Shown in pieces: positions 25,558-33,802 of a DNA stretch of 64,000 nucleotides. The DNA lies in assembly GCF_042643165.1 (NCBI RefSeq), contig NZ_JBHRSH010000001.1, forward strand, positions 2,480,001-2,544,000. The letters are read 5' to 3'. Each line of letters begins with the position of its first letter. The first letter of the stretch is position 1. The stretch is from Hyphococcus aureus. Lineage in GTDB: Bacteria; Pseudomonadota; Alphaproteobacteria; Caulobacterales; Parvularculaceae. The notes below the pieces were generated by a model. The model ran no database searches and was not told the DNA's origin. It worked only from the letters and a program-made list of their open reading frames with translations. The position numbers and the translations under genes were made by a program.

Positions 25558-26075
25558 TGCGCCTGACGCTGCTCCTCTTTCAATTTTCCTGCGACAAACG
25601 GCATAAGCCCGCCGGCATCGAGAATGCGCTGCATGTTCTCGGGGTAGGCGCTGAACCCATAGGTCTTGCCTTTAGCGGAGATTTTTCCGGCGGTGAGATC
25701 GATGAAAATCTCGTCGCCATCGGTGATGTCATCCACGAGTTCCGGACATTGAACCGCCACAAGCCCCGTATTGATGGCGTTGCGGAAAAAGACGCGCGCG
25801 AAAGACGCTGCGACGACAGCTTTGACGCCGGCGCCGATAAGACAGGTCGCCGCCTGTTCGCGGGCGCTGCCGCAACCGAAATTTCTGCCAGCGACGAGCA
25901 CGCGCGATTTGTACAGGCGTTGTTGAAACTCTTCGCCCAAGGGCTCAAAGGCGTGTTTGGCGAGTTCTACAGGGTCGATACTGACAAGATATCGCCCCGG
26001 AATAACAACATCGGTGTTTACGTGATCGCCGACTGTAATGCAGGGGCCGCCGAGTTTTTCTTCTACCTGGCTCAC
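25554..26075 (-). CDS. 3-isopropylmalate dehydratase/homoaconitase-like small subunit (LeuD type)
   Basis: This 173-residue swivel subunit pairs with the Fe-S large subunit at 24286-25557. The N-terminal VGDHVNTDVVIPGRYL and the active-site loop RNFGCGSAREQAATCL (Ser70 and Arg72) match functional small subunits, as does VVAASFARVFFRNAINTGLV. The C-terminus (DAGGLMPFVAGKLKEEQ) is also typical. The gene order small-large-large-small places it and the divergent small subunit at the outside of the two large-subunit genes, pointing to duplication with inversion of order or to two separate recruitments. It overlaps the OCD gene by 4 bp. Confidence 0.88.
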   Translation of the reverse strand: MSQVEEKLGGPCITVGDHVNTDVVIPGRYLVSIDPVELAKHAFEPLGEEFQQRLYKSRVLVAGRNFGCGSAREQAATCLIGAGVKAVVAASFARVFFRNAINTGLVAVQCPELVDDITDGDEIFIDLTAGKISAKGKTYGFSAYPENMQRILDAGGLMPFVAGKLKEEQRQAQ

Positions 26076-27151
26076 GGGGTTGTCTCCTCAAGGAACAGAT
26101 CTGTCGGCACGTCATGGCCAACGCCAGCTTTCTTCGCCGCTTCAAATGCGAAAGCGCCGACGGCTGCGAATTGAAGACCCATGCCGGTGTTGTTGGCGAA
26201 GATCGTGACTTCATCATCGCTCTCGCGGCCGGGGACCTTGCCCGAAAGCAAGTCGCCGATGGGCGCGATGTCTTCGAATTTAATGTGCCCGCGTTCTACA
26301 GGGCCGAGGATGTCGCTTTGTCCCACCTTCTTGATGATCGGCACGGAGGTCACGGCGATACGCGAGGCCTTGTCGAAACTCGCATCGTCCAATTCGCGGC
26401 GTTCGTTTGTCTCATCCGGCGAGGTGATCGACGTCAGATGCGTTCCGGGCTCGACCCAGGAACCGTCGAAGCAGGGCTCCATGGCGGCCGTTGCGCAGGT
26501 GACGATATCGCACCCGGCGACTGCGTCGCGCCGGTTTTCAGCAACGACAACGCGCCCATCATAACGGTCTTTGTATTCTGCGACGAACCGCTCGCAATTT
26601 GCTTTGGTCGGGCTGAAAACGCGAAGTTGTTCAATGTCGGGGCGGATGTGGAACATGGCTTCGAGATGGGCGCCGGCCTGCCAGCCCGATCCAAAAAGCC
26701 CTGCGACTTTCGCGTTCTTGCGCGCCATCTTGTCGATAGCCAATGCAGACGTCGCTGCGACGCGCCATTTCTGCAAAACACTGTCATGAATGATGCAAAG
26801 CGGCTCGAGCGTGCGCAGACTGTAGAGCGTTACAAGGCCACAATATTTTTTTCCCGGCGCTGCAGGGATAAGACGGCGGCGCTGTTCGCCGCTCGGGAGC
26901 GTTTCAACGCCCGCGATATCGGAAGTGATGCGCAGCGCCCATACGCCGCTTGCGAGATTGGCGCCTTCCTGTGATTTGAATCTGTAGCGAAAGCCCGGAT
27001 AACGGTCATCTTCTACAGGGAAGAAAGTGTGGGTGCGTTCCCGATTTACAGCTTCCTGGCGTTCAAGTTCGATATAGGCTTGCTTTAGCGGATCGAGACA
27101 GTCCGCAAGCGTCATTATTCGTTCAATCTCTTCATTCGAGATGACCAGCAT
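26072..27151 (-). CDS. Ornithine cyclodeaminase/mu-crystallin family protein
   Basis: This NAD(P)H-linked reductase or deaminase of the OCD/mu-crystallin family has 359 residues. The ATG at 27151 has GGAG 5 nt upstream; the longer frame to 27184 has none. The Rossmann region reads KVAGLFGSGWQAGAHLEAMF with RVFSPTKANCERFV, and ITSDIAGVETLPSG and SALAIDKMARKN match the family core. Members include ornithine cyclodeaminase, alanine dehydrogenase, ketimine or pyrroline-2-carboxylate reductase and EutC of hydroxyectoine catabolism. Which reaction applies cannot be told. As first gene of the eight-gene operon it suggests an amino- or imino-acid intermediate. Confidence 0.87.
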   Translation of the reverse strand: MLVISNEEIERIMTLADCLDPLKQAYIELERQEAVNRERTHTFFPVEDDRYPGFRYRFKSQEGANLASGVWALRITSDIAGVETLPSGEQRRRLIPAAPGKKYCGLVTLYSLRTLEPLCIIHDSVLQKWRVAATSALAIDKMARKNAKVAGLFGSGWQAGAHLEAMFHIRPDIEQLRVFSPTKANCERFVAEYKDRYDGRVVVAENRRDAVAGCDIVTCATAAMEPCFDGSWVEPGTHLTSITSPDETNERRELDDASFDKASRIAVTSVPIIKKVGQSDILGPVERGHIKFEDIAPIGDLLSGKVPGRESDDEVTIFANNTGMGLQFAAVGAFAFEAAKKAGVGHDVPTDLFLEETTP

Positions 27152-27245
27152 GAAAACTCCAATTTTTAGTTTTTCTTCAAACACCGACCGTCGCCAACGC
27201 TTGGTGAGAAGCGCTGGCGGCGACAGGATCGTGACGTGATATGGC

Positions 27246-27268
27246 GGCGCCGGCGAGGGGCCGGCGCC
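27246..27268 (-). terminator. Strong GC hairpin between the TonB receptor gene and the catabolic operon
   Basis: GGCGCCGGC / GCCGGCGCC forms a perfect 9-bp stem with a 5-nt loop, 11 nt after the receptor's stop codon. No T-run follows on the minus strand. It may stabilise the receptor mRNA or partly reduce read-through into the OCD operon 95 bp further on. Confidence 0.4.
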
Positions 27269-27279
27269 AACCGTGAGAG

Positions 27280-30200
27280 TTAGAACTTGTGAGTCAGGCC
27301 AAGTACGAACTGGCGACCCGTTCCGTCATAAGAACGCTCGTCAAATGTGAAGAGCGAGCCGATGATAAGCGGCGGCGCCTCGTTGAAGAGGTTATTGACG
27401 CCGAACCGCACAACTGTGTTGCTGTCTGGCGAGCCTGAACCCAGGAGGTTCTCCAGTGTCGCAGACAACGCCAGGTCAACGGTTACGAAGTTATCATCGA
27501 CGCTTTCATTCTGACGATCGACAACCGTCGAAACGAGGCGCGTTGTAACCGCGGCGCGGTAGTTGTAGTTCGGTCCGAAATTGAGCGCCGCGGTATAATT
27601 ACCACGCCAACGCGGCAGCGGTTCCGCGACGCCGCTCGTCTCATTGCGGTAGCCGACGCCGTCAATCAAAGGCCCATTCAGCTCTTCCTGATACTCATAT
27701 TTGTTGACGAAAGAAGTGCTGGTCTTAAGCGAGAGCTGGGCCCAGTCACCAAGGTCCGTCTCATAGCCGAGCTTGAAGTCAACGCCGTTTGTCTTCACCG
27801 ACGATGCGTTGATGATCGGCAAGGTGATCTGGATCGGCCTGCCGGTGCCGTCGCGTAAGATAAGCGGGCTGGTTGGGTCGTTCTGAATCAGCAGTTCCGG
27901 ATCAAGCTGGATGGCGATGCCAGTGAAATCGTAGTTCCAGAAATCAGCGGTGAAGGAGAAGCCGTTCCAGTTGTAATCCGCGCCGATATTGTAGCTTGTG
28001 GATTCTTCCGGATCGACATCGCCGCCCTGTTCAATGGATTGAACCGTATCCTGTTCGCCAGTCACGGGATCAACCGTAACGTTCACGGCGCCGATACGTG
28101 TGCCGTAGACCTGGTTCAGACTGGGCGTGCGGAACGCCGTGCCCCATGACGCGCGAAGCGTCAGATCATCGACAGGTTGCCAGACAACGCCGACTTTCGG
28201 GTCGAAGCTGTTCAGGCGGCCGCCGAAGTCTTCATACCGGCCAGCGACGGAAAGCTCGAGCGATTCCAGGATGGGGGCGCGTAATTCGAAGAAAGCGGAG
28301 ATAGCATCCCGGTCGCCTTCAGCGTCAACTTCGCGGCCCTGAAAAACGAAGCCTGGATATTTACTGATCTCGGATACATAGCGGCGCCAGCTCTCGTCAC
28401 GATACTGGAAACCGACCGCAGCGCCGAGCATGCCGCCAGGCAATTCGAATAGCGGTGTCGAGGCGACCAACTCTGCAGTAAAAAGTTCCGTGCGGCCGTC
28501 CTGAACGAGTTCCGGAGAAAGCCATTTAACGACTTCCGGGTCATTGTATTCAGGATCGCCGGGGCTCGCCAGAAACGCGCTGGCGAAGGGATTGAAATAT
28601 CCGCAAGCGCCAACACCGGGCATGCCGGCTGCAGGATCACAATCAGGTCCGCCATATCCGTTGAGCGCGGCGGCCCATCTTTCTTCGACAACGTCAGAAC
28701 GTTTGACCAGTGAGTCACTTGTCGCCCAGGTAACGTCGCCTTCCAGCAGGAAGTTTGATTCAAATGGGCGGTAGTCGAAACCGGAATTTAAGCGAAAGTA
28801 ATCCGTTTCCAGTTGCCCGGGGCCTTCACGCAGGCCAACTGACGGATTTCCGTTCAAGATGCCGCGCTGGAATGTGGCGACAACTTCTTCGCCAAACACG
28901 TTGCCCGGGTTGGAAACCGGCACAGTTGAAGCCGCGCGTGATGTGCGCGGAAAGGCGGTCGGCACTGCTTGTGTAAAGCGTTGAAAACGGCCTCGGCTGA
29001 CGCCCGCTTCGAAATGTGTTTCGAATGAATCAGATACGTCATAATGGGCGCGCATCATTGCATTGAGGCGGGTTTCTTTTGAATTGTAACCGCGTCCCTG
29101 TGCGAAGATCCTGATGCACCGGTCACCGTCGATGATGCTGACCGGATTTTCGCCAGTGACGCCCGGATACAAGTCTGCAGCCAAATTATCGAGAGCGGGA
29201 CTGCCGCAAAGAGGGTCTGGCACGCGGCCGGCGCTTGTGATGAAAGAGCCTGGCGTACTGAAACTTGATGTCGCGCCATAATTGAAAATGCGGTCCGAGA
29301 ATCTGTTGTCCAGGAAGTTCGGATCGCGCTTTTGGAACTCAATTGCGGTTACAACACCGCCACGATCGCCCTGCATACCCCAAATGGCCTGAGCAGAGAC
29401 GTCGTCCTTGCCTCCGAATTGCGCACGCTGCCAATTGGAATCGATCTCAAACCCCTCGAACTTGTCGCGCGTGATGAAGTTCACGACGCCCGCAACAGCT
29501 TCTGAGCCGTATAGCGCCGCGGCGCCGTCCTTCAGGATCTCAAGACGTTGCACCATGATGGACGGCATGAGCGAGTTCACATCAACCATCGTGATGTTTT
29601 TCTTGCCGGGTTCCGGTGTGTCGACTTGGCGTTGTCCGTTAATCAGCACGAGCGTCGAACGAACTCCGAGGCCGCGCAGGTTGAACGCAGTTGCTGTCGA
29701 GTCGGACTGGCTCGATTGTTCGTTGTTGTGAAAGCTGCCGGAGTTGAGCGTTGACGTGATGACAAACTGGCCGATCGTCGCTCTGTTGGCGCCGGTCAAT
29801 TCATCGCGGGATACAAGCTCTAGAGGCGAAGATAAAGGAGTATCGAGGCCAGTAGAGATACGCGAGCCCGTCACTGTAATTATGTCCGCCGATTGAGTAG
29901 GGCGCTCGGAAGACGCCGCTCCGTTTCTTTGGCTGGGAACAGTTTCCACGGCGGCTGGATCATCTTGCGCCTGTGCATATTGCATAGCTGAAACATACTG
30001 AGTGCTGTTCGCGGCCTGATCGGATCGGATAAGTATTACGCCAGATTCTGTCTCTTCATATGTTAGACCAGTATCGCCCAATAGCTGTTGCAGCGCCTTA
30101 TCGCGAGGCAACTCGCCTTGAAGAGGCTGGCTGACTCGGCCTTGAACGATCTCGCGTGAATACATAAGTTGAGATTGGGACATGGTCCCGAAGGCGTTCA

Positions 30201-30348
30201 ATGCACTCTCAAGCGACTGCTCAGGAATATCAAAGTCACTGACAGTGTCGCTATTCTGCGCCGACCATGCTGGCATTGCTGCATGTATGGCGAATGCCGC
30301 AGACGTTGCGCATAGGTATAGTCTGAATCTTTTAATTTCTCTTTTCAT
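27280..30348 (-). CDS. TonB-dependent transducer with N-terminal STN signalling domain (FecA-type)
   Basis: This 1022-residue outer-membrane receptor has a signal peptide that ends near PAWSAQ. An STN (secretin/TonB short N-terminal) domain follows at about residues 35-105 (DFDIPEQSLESALNAFGTMS, then LLGDTGLTYEETESGVILI). It transmits ligand occupancy to FecR. Then come a low-complexity linker, the TonB box/plug region (ITVTGSRISTGLDTPLSSPL, RLEILKDGAAALYGSEAVAG) and a 22-strand-type barrel ending in aromatic F (FVLGLTHKF). The ATG at 30348 has GGGAGG 5 nt upstream. It lies downstream of fecR and the sigma gene and upstream of the catabolic operon, so its ligand is probably that operon's substrate, not necessarily iron. 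Confidence 0.92.
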   Translation of the reverse strand: MKREIKRFRLYLCATSAAFAIHAAMPAWSAQNSDTVSDFDIPEQSLESALNAFGTMSQSQLMYSREIVQGRVSQPLQGELPRDKALQQLLGDTGLTYEETESGVILIRSDQAANSTQYVSAMQYAQAQDDPAAVETVPSQRNGAASSERPTQSADIITVTGSRISTGLDTPLSSPLELVSRDELTGANRATIGQFVITSTLNSGSFHNNEQSSQSDSTATAFNLRGLGVRSTLVLINGQRQVDTPEPGKKNITMVDVNSLMPSIMVQRLEILKDGAAALYGSEAVAGVVNFITRDKFEGFEIDSNWQRAQFGGKDDVSAQAIWGMQGDRGGVVTAIEFQKRDPNFLDNRFSDRIFNYGATSSFSTPGSFITSAGRVPDPLCGSPALDNLAADLYPGVTGENPVSIIDGDRCIRIFAQGRGYNSKETRLNAMMRAHYDVSDSFETHFEAGVSRGRFQRFTQAVPTAFPRTSRAASTVPVSNPGNVFGEEVVATFQRGILNGNPSVGLREGPGQLETDYFRLNSGFDYRPFESNFLLEGDVTWATSDSLVKRSDVVEERWAAALNGYGGPDCDPAAGMPGVGACGYFNPFASAFLASPGDPEYNDPEVVKWLSPELVQDGRTELFTAELVASTPLFELPGGMLGAAVGFQYRDESWRRYVSEISKYPGFVFQGREVDAEGDRDAISAFFELRAPILESLELSVAGRYEDFGGRLNSFDPKVGVVWQPVDDLTLRASWGTAFRTPSLNQVYGTRIGAVNVTVDPVTGEQDTVQSIEQGGDVDPEESTSYNIGADYNWNGFSFTADFWNYDFTGIAIQLDPELLIQNDPTSPLILRDGTGRPIQITLPIINASSVKTNGVDFKLGYETDLGDWAQLSLKTSTSFVNKYEYQEELNGPLIDGVGYRNETSGVAEPLPRWRGNYTAALNFGPNYNYRAAVTTRLVSTVVDRQNESVDDNFVTVDLALSATLENLLGSGSPDSNTVVRFGVNNLFNEAPPLIIGSLFTFDERSYDGTGRQFVLGLTHKF

Positions 30349-30409
30349 ATTCCCTCCCAATACCCGGCTGTTTCGATGTTCTTTTAGAATTTCGTCCGGT
30401 ACCGTAAAT

Positions 30410-30436
30410 GGTAAGACGCGCTAGGTTGTTCTTACC
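30410..30436 (-). promoter_or_regulatory. Inverted repeat upstream of the TonB transducer gene
   Basis: GGTAAGA and TCTTACC form a perfect 7-bp inverted repeat separated by 13 nt, about 62 bp before the transducer's ATG. Spacing suits a regulator-binding site or a sigma-dependent promoter element; no known consensus is matched. A 6-bp hairpin (30520-30537) lies closer to the fecR stop. Confidence 0.35.
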
Positions 30437-30539
30437 TCAGCACGTCGGGACAACATTTTTTTGAATTGGCTTTTGTGCAAGAGCGAGAAGGCGCTTCGCT
30501 TTGTTGCAGCGCAGGCGCCGCCATCGTCAATGATGGCGC

Positions 30540-31613
30540 CTAAAGGCGTTTCAGCTGAATGTCGCCATTTTGCTGCATGGATATATCGACTGCAAAATAT
30601 TGAGACAACGCTTCAACAAAGGCGGCTGTATCTCCTGTATTGAAGATGCCGCTGATGCGTATCTCGGAGATGCTCTGGTCCGAGATGATGACTTGTGTCT
30701 GCGAATAGCGATTAATACGCGTAATCGCTGACGATAACGGCTCGTCTTCAAAAATTAACTGGCCGCGCGTCCATGCGACAGTTTGAGAAAGCGCCACTTG
30801 TCGTCGAAGCACCGCTTCGCCGCGCTCATCCACTGATAGCTGTTCACCGGGAGATAATTGCTGCTCTTTTGCTACATTCTGCTGACTGGGCAGGGCGTCG
30901 GATGGTTTATTCTGTTCATGGTCAAGCGCCTTGTTAATGCCATGGACGGCGACGCGACCTTCCAGCAAGGTGACGAGTGTGTGCAGCGGCATTTTCTCAA
31001 CATTGAAAGCCGTCCCGAGGGCGACAATCGTCTGGTCGCCGGCCACGACTTTAAATGGACGCAAGGTATCCTTGGCGACCTCGAAAAAGGCCTGTCCACG
31101 TTGAAGTTGAATATTGCGCGCCTCAGCGGTGTAGGAGACCAGTAGCTTGGTGCCGGCGTCCAGCGTGACCTTTGAATTGTCGGCAAGCGTAATCACGCGG
31201 CGTTCGCCAATACCGGTTTCGTAGGTATTGTTTTTGAACTTGCCTAAAGCCCATAACCCCGTTGCGGCGCAGAATACCGAACCAACGGCCGCGACGGCGG
31301 CGGCGCGGCGGGAGACTTCAAATCCGCGGGGATGGCGATGCGAAGCGCTGCGCCGAAGGGCGAGGCTGCGCAGCTCCATCACTTCAGGCTCAGAGGCCAT
31401 TTCGCCCACCGAGCTCCATGATTCTTCCGCCAGGGCGAAGGCTTCGGCATGATCGTCGCTGGCGCGCAGCCACTGCCGGAATTGCTCCTGCGTTTCCGGG
31501 TCTGGAGTGCTCAGCTTCACTTGCATGAACCAATAGGCAGCCTCGTCAGACAGGTCGCCATCGGGCGCGCCGTGTCTGGAGGCGGAATCACTATGTCCGG
31601 TGTTGTCTACCAT
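30540..31613 (-). CDS. FecR-family anti-sigma/sigma-regulator
   Basis: This single-pass inner-membrane protein of 357 residues relays the signal from the TonB transducer to the ECF sigma factor. The N-terminal cytoplasmic domain has the FecR pattern EAAYWFMQVKLSTPDPETQE with WLRASDDHAEAFALAEESWS. A transmembrane helix follows at about residues 105-123 (AAAVAAVGSVFCAATGLWAL), then the periplasmic FecR beta-domain (ERRVITLADNSKVTLDAGTK, QRGQAFFEVAKDTLRPFKVV). A C-terminal STN-like segment (FEDEPLSSAITRINRYSQTQ) can contact the transducer's STN domain. It overlaps the sigma-factor gene by 7 bp. Confidence 0.93.
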   Translation of the reverse strand: MVDNTGHSDSASRHGAPDGDLSDEAAYWFMQVKLSTPDPETQEQFRQWLRASDDHAEAFALAEESWSSVGEMASEPEVMELRSLALRRSASHRHPRGFEVSRRAAAVAAVGSVFCAATGLWALGKFKNNTYETGIGERRVITLADNSKVTLDAGTKLLVSYTAEARNIQLQRGQAFFEVAKDTLRPFKVVAGDQTIVALGTAFNVEKMPLHTLVTLLEGRVAVHGINKALDHEQNKPSDALPSQQNVAKEQQLSPGEQLSVDERGEAVLRRQVALSQTVAWTRGQLIFEDEPLSSAITRINRYSQTQVIISDQSISEIRISGIFNTGDTAAFVEALSQYFAVDISMQQNGDIQLKRL

Positions 31614-32134
31614 TCGTCCCTGCTGCGGATCAGATGCGCGATTGCCTTCATCATGTGCTTTTCGACAGCGCTCTGAGAAATGCCGTAGAGACTGGCTATT
31701 TCCTTGTATTTCATGTTCTCCAGCCGATGCAGAATAAATATATCTCTCGTCACCTCACTCACTGATTCCAGTGCGGCAAGGATCGATTTGAGGCTTTGCT
31801 TGCTTTGTAAGACGCGCTCGGGCGAAAGAACCTCAGTTGTATTCGACAAATCCGCATAAGAAGAGAGCGAGCTTGCCTGGGTGGCCTCGCGCCTGGCGTG
31901 GTCCCGGAGCAGGTTGGCGGCGGTCTGGAACAGGAAAGCTTCCGGGTTCCGGATCTTGTCGCCGTCTGAGCGTCGAATAATTCTGTAAAAGGTCTCCTGA
32001 ACTAAATCTTCGACTTCGGCGGTGTTTCTGGTGCGTTTCAGGAAGTAAGCGATGAGGGGGCGTCTGAAATTTTTCGATAGGTCATCAAGCAAAGCGGAGT
32101 GTTCCGTTTGCGCTGGTTTCGCGACTTCAGTCAT
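31607..32134 (-). CDS. ECF RNA polymerase sigma factor, FecI type
   Basis: This sigma-70 family protein of 175 residues has region 2 (FRRPLIAYFLKRTRNTAEVE, then DLVQETFYRI and FLFQTAANLLRDHAR) and region 4 (LESVSEVTRDIFILHRLENM, then the helix-turn-helix YKEIASLYGISQSAVEKHM). It groups with FecI-like factors that work with FecR and an STN-containing receptor, which are encoded next to it in the order sigma-fecR-transducer. It is expected to drive the transducer gene and possibly the downstream catabolic operon and the divergent transporter genes. Confidence 0.93.
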   Translation of the reverse strand: MTEVAKPAQTEHSALLDDLSKNFRRPLIAYFLKRTRNTAEVEDLVQETFYRIIRRSDGDKIRNPEAFLFQTAANLLRDHARREATQASSLSSYADLSNTTEVLSPERVLQSKQSLKSILAALESVSEVTRDIFILHRLENMKYKEIASLYGISQSAVEKHMMKAIAHLIRSRDEW

Positions 32135-32476
32135 TTAATGTCCCCAGACATATGAGCTCGCCCCTTGGCGGAACTGACGTGCTTCTCCCCATTCGCGCGG
32201 GAAGTTAACACATCATTTTTCTTTTTGCGAGGTAGCGCCGGATTTTGCTGAGGTAAATCCGTTATGGCGCGTCTTGTTTTATGCGCTTCGATCTCCTTCG
32301 TGCGGCGGGCGGTCCGTTGGTTAAGGGCCGCCTGCAACGAAGGGACAATAAAATATATCACTGCTTGCTTGACGCAAAGCAGCAAAAAACGCGCGCAAGG
32401 GAGTGTAGGCCGGGATGGTAAGTCTTTTCAGCGTTTGGTGTTGCTGGCGCAAATATGGACAGCGAAAGCCTATAGC
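32135..32476. promoter_or_regulatory. 342-bp divergent intergenic region between the sigma-factor gene and the MFS operon
   Basis: No convincing gene is found here, although an open frame runs through it into the MFS gene. It must contain the leftward promoter of the sigma gene and the rightward promoter of the MFS-MFS-TPP-cytochrome operon. An AT-rich tract (CATCATTTTTCTTTTTGCG) lies near 32210-32230. No clear palindrome was found. Confidence 0.5.
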
Positions 32477-33802
32477 ATGACGCAGAACGCCCCTGGGCTG
32501 CACGGGGCCGAAGCTTCTGCGCTGCACACAGATTCAGCATTTAGTTGGCTGATGGCGTTTGCAGGGTTTGTCTGCGTCATGTGCACTTACGGCGCCGTGA
32601 CGGGCTCGCTTCCGCTTATCTATGGCCAGGTGATCGATGAATTCGGCTGGTCGCGCACCAGCGCGGTGAGCATCGTGGCGCTCAAGAACCTGTTTTCGGC
32701 CATCACGTCCATCTTTCTGGTTGGCTTTGCGATCAACCGTTTCGGGTTGAAGGCCGTCATGATCACGGCCGGCGTTATTACCGCGCTGGGCATGGCGTCG
32801 TTTTCCTGGATTGGCAGCCTTTACAGTTACTATTTCGCAGGCGCGTTAATCGGCATCGGCGTTATGCCGGTCATGATCACCTGTCAGGTGCTGGTGTCTC
32901 GGTGGTTTACCCGCAATCAGGGCCTGGCTGTCGCCATCGTGGCATCAGGCGTCAGTGCGGGCGGTATTATTTTTCCTTTTGTGTCCAGCTACCTGATTGA
33001 ACAGATTGGCTGGCGGCTCGCATTCGTTTTCATCAGCGCTGGTATTTGGGCAATAGCGCTGCCGCTTTTCGTATTCTTGGTGAAAGACAAGCCCGATGGC
33101 GCAAAATTCGCCAGACAGGAAAGCCAGCGCAAGGCGCAGGAGGCCGAAAAGGCAAGGCTGGACGCCGCCGATCTCGACGAAAGCTTTTCCGATGTCCTGA
33201 AAACGCCCGGTTTCTGGATCGTGATTTCAGGGCTGTTTTTTGTGTCCGCGGCGGATTCGGCCGTTCTGCAACACACATATCTGTTTCTGGAAAGGGAATT
33301 GAACCTTAGCGCAGGCGCCGCCGCCATGGGCCTCTCCAGCATATTTGGCTTGGGAATTTTCGCCAAATTATTGGCCGGAAAATTCTATGATCTGTTTTCC
33401 ATTCGCGGTGTGTCAGTCTGGTACCTGCTCATTGCGATTTCAATCTTTCTTGCCTTGCAGATAAATGGTGCCGGTTGGCTTGCAGCCTTTGCAATTGCCA
33501 GAGGCGTTGCTCATGGCGGTTTTGTCATCGTCGCCCCTGTCGTCGCCAAACATTGTTACGGGCCGCGTCTCATCAACAATGTCATGCCGGTTTATATGGG
33601 CGCCTTTGCAGTCGGAAACGCACTGGGCCCCACCATCATGTCGGCGATTTACGACAGCGCCGGTTCCTACAATCTTGGATTTGGGTTGTCAGCCACGGTG
33701 TGCGTTCTGTCGGCGGCGTCATTGCTTTTGGTCCGTCCAAAATACTGGGATCGTGTTCGCGCTGGCGAACATGGACAGCTATCGAAGGAGAGTTCGTCAT
33801 AA
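32477..33802 (+). CDS. MFS transporter, monocarboxylate/oxalate-formate antiporter type (first of a pair)
   Basis: This 12-helix major facilitator transporter has 441 residues. I take the ATG at 32477 (MTQNAPGL); the 71 residues that would precede it read as non-membrane shadow. The family core is visible: FAGFVCVMCTYGAVTGSLPL, QVIDEFGWSRTSAVSIVALK, GIGVMPVMITCQVLVSRWFT with the R-W-F motif, and GLAVAIVASGVSAGGIIFPF. This pattern (W-F-xx-R-x-G-xA-xG-xxxxG) is that of OFA/MCT-like carboxylate carriers. It is the first gene of the rightward operon, and its stop overlaps the next MFS gene. Confidence 0.88.
   Translation: MTQNAPGLHGAEASALHTDSAFSWLMAFAGFVCVMCTYGAVTGSLPLIYGQVIDEFGWSRTSAVSIVALKNLFSAITSIFLVGFAINRFGLKAVMITAGVITALGMASFSWIGSLYSYYFAGALIGIGVMPVMITCQVLVSRWFTRNQGLAVAIVASGVSAGGIIFPFVSSYLIEQIGWRLAFVFISAGIWAIALPLFVFLVKDKPDGAKFARQESQRKAQEAEKARLDAADLDESFSDVLKTPGFWIVISGLFFVSAADSAVLQHTYLFLERELNLSAGAAAMGLSSIFGLGIFAKLLAGKFYDLFSIRGVSVWYLLIAISIFLALQINGAGWLAAFAIARGVAHGGFVIVAPVVAKHCYGPRLINNVMPVYMGAFAVGNALGPTIMSAIYDSAGSYNLGFGLSATVCVLSAASLLLVRPKYWDRVRAGEHGQLSKESSS

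Noticed and set aside
24286..26075. Assignment as the leucine-biosynthesis leuCD genes
   Set aside because: The large subunit is about 50 residues shorter than typical proteobacterial LeuC, no leuB or leuA is nearby, and the pair is embedded in a catabolic operon with a second divergent pair.
24721..26974. Further long plus-strand frames opposite the second LeuC/LeuD pair and the OCD gene
   Set aside because: Shadows of well-supported minus-strand genes; no ribosome sites or family motifs.
32264..32476. N-terminal extension of the first MFS transporter
   Set aside because: The 71 residues are basic and non-hydrophobic and occupy the divergent promoter region; the transporter fold starts after MTQNAPGL.
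33475..33798. Upstream extension of the second MFS frame (extra 108 codons)
   Set aside because: The extension overlaps the end of the first MFS gene in another frame and reads as Cys/Arg-rich shadow sequence with no membrane character.
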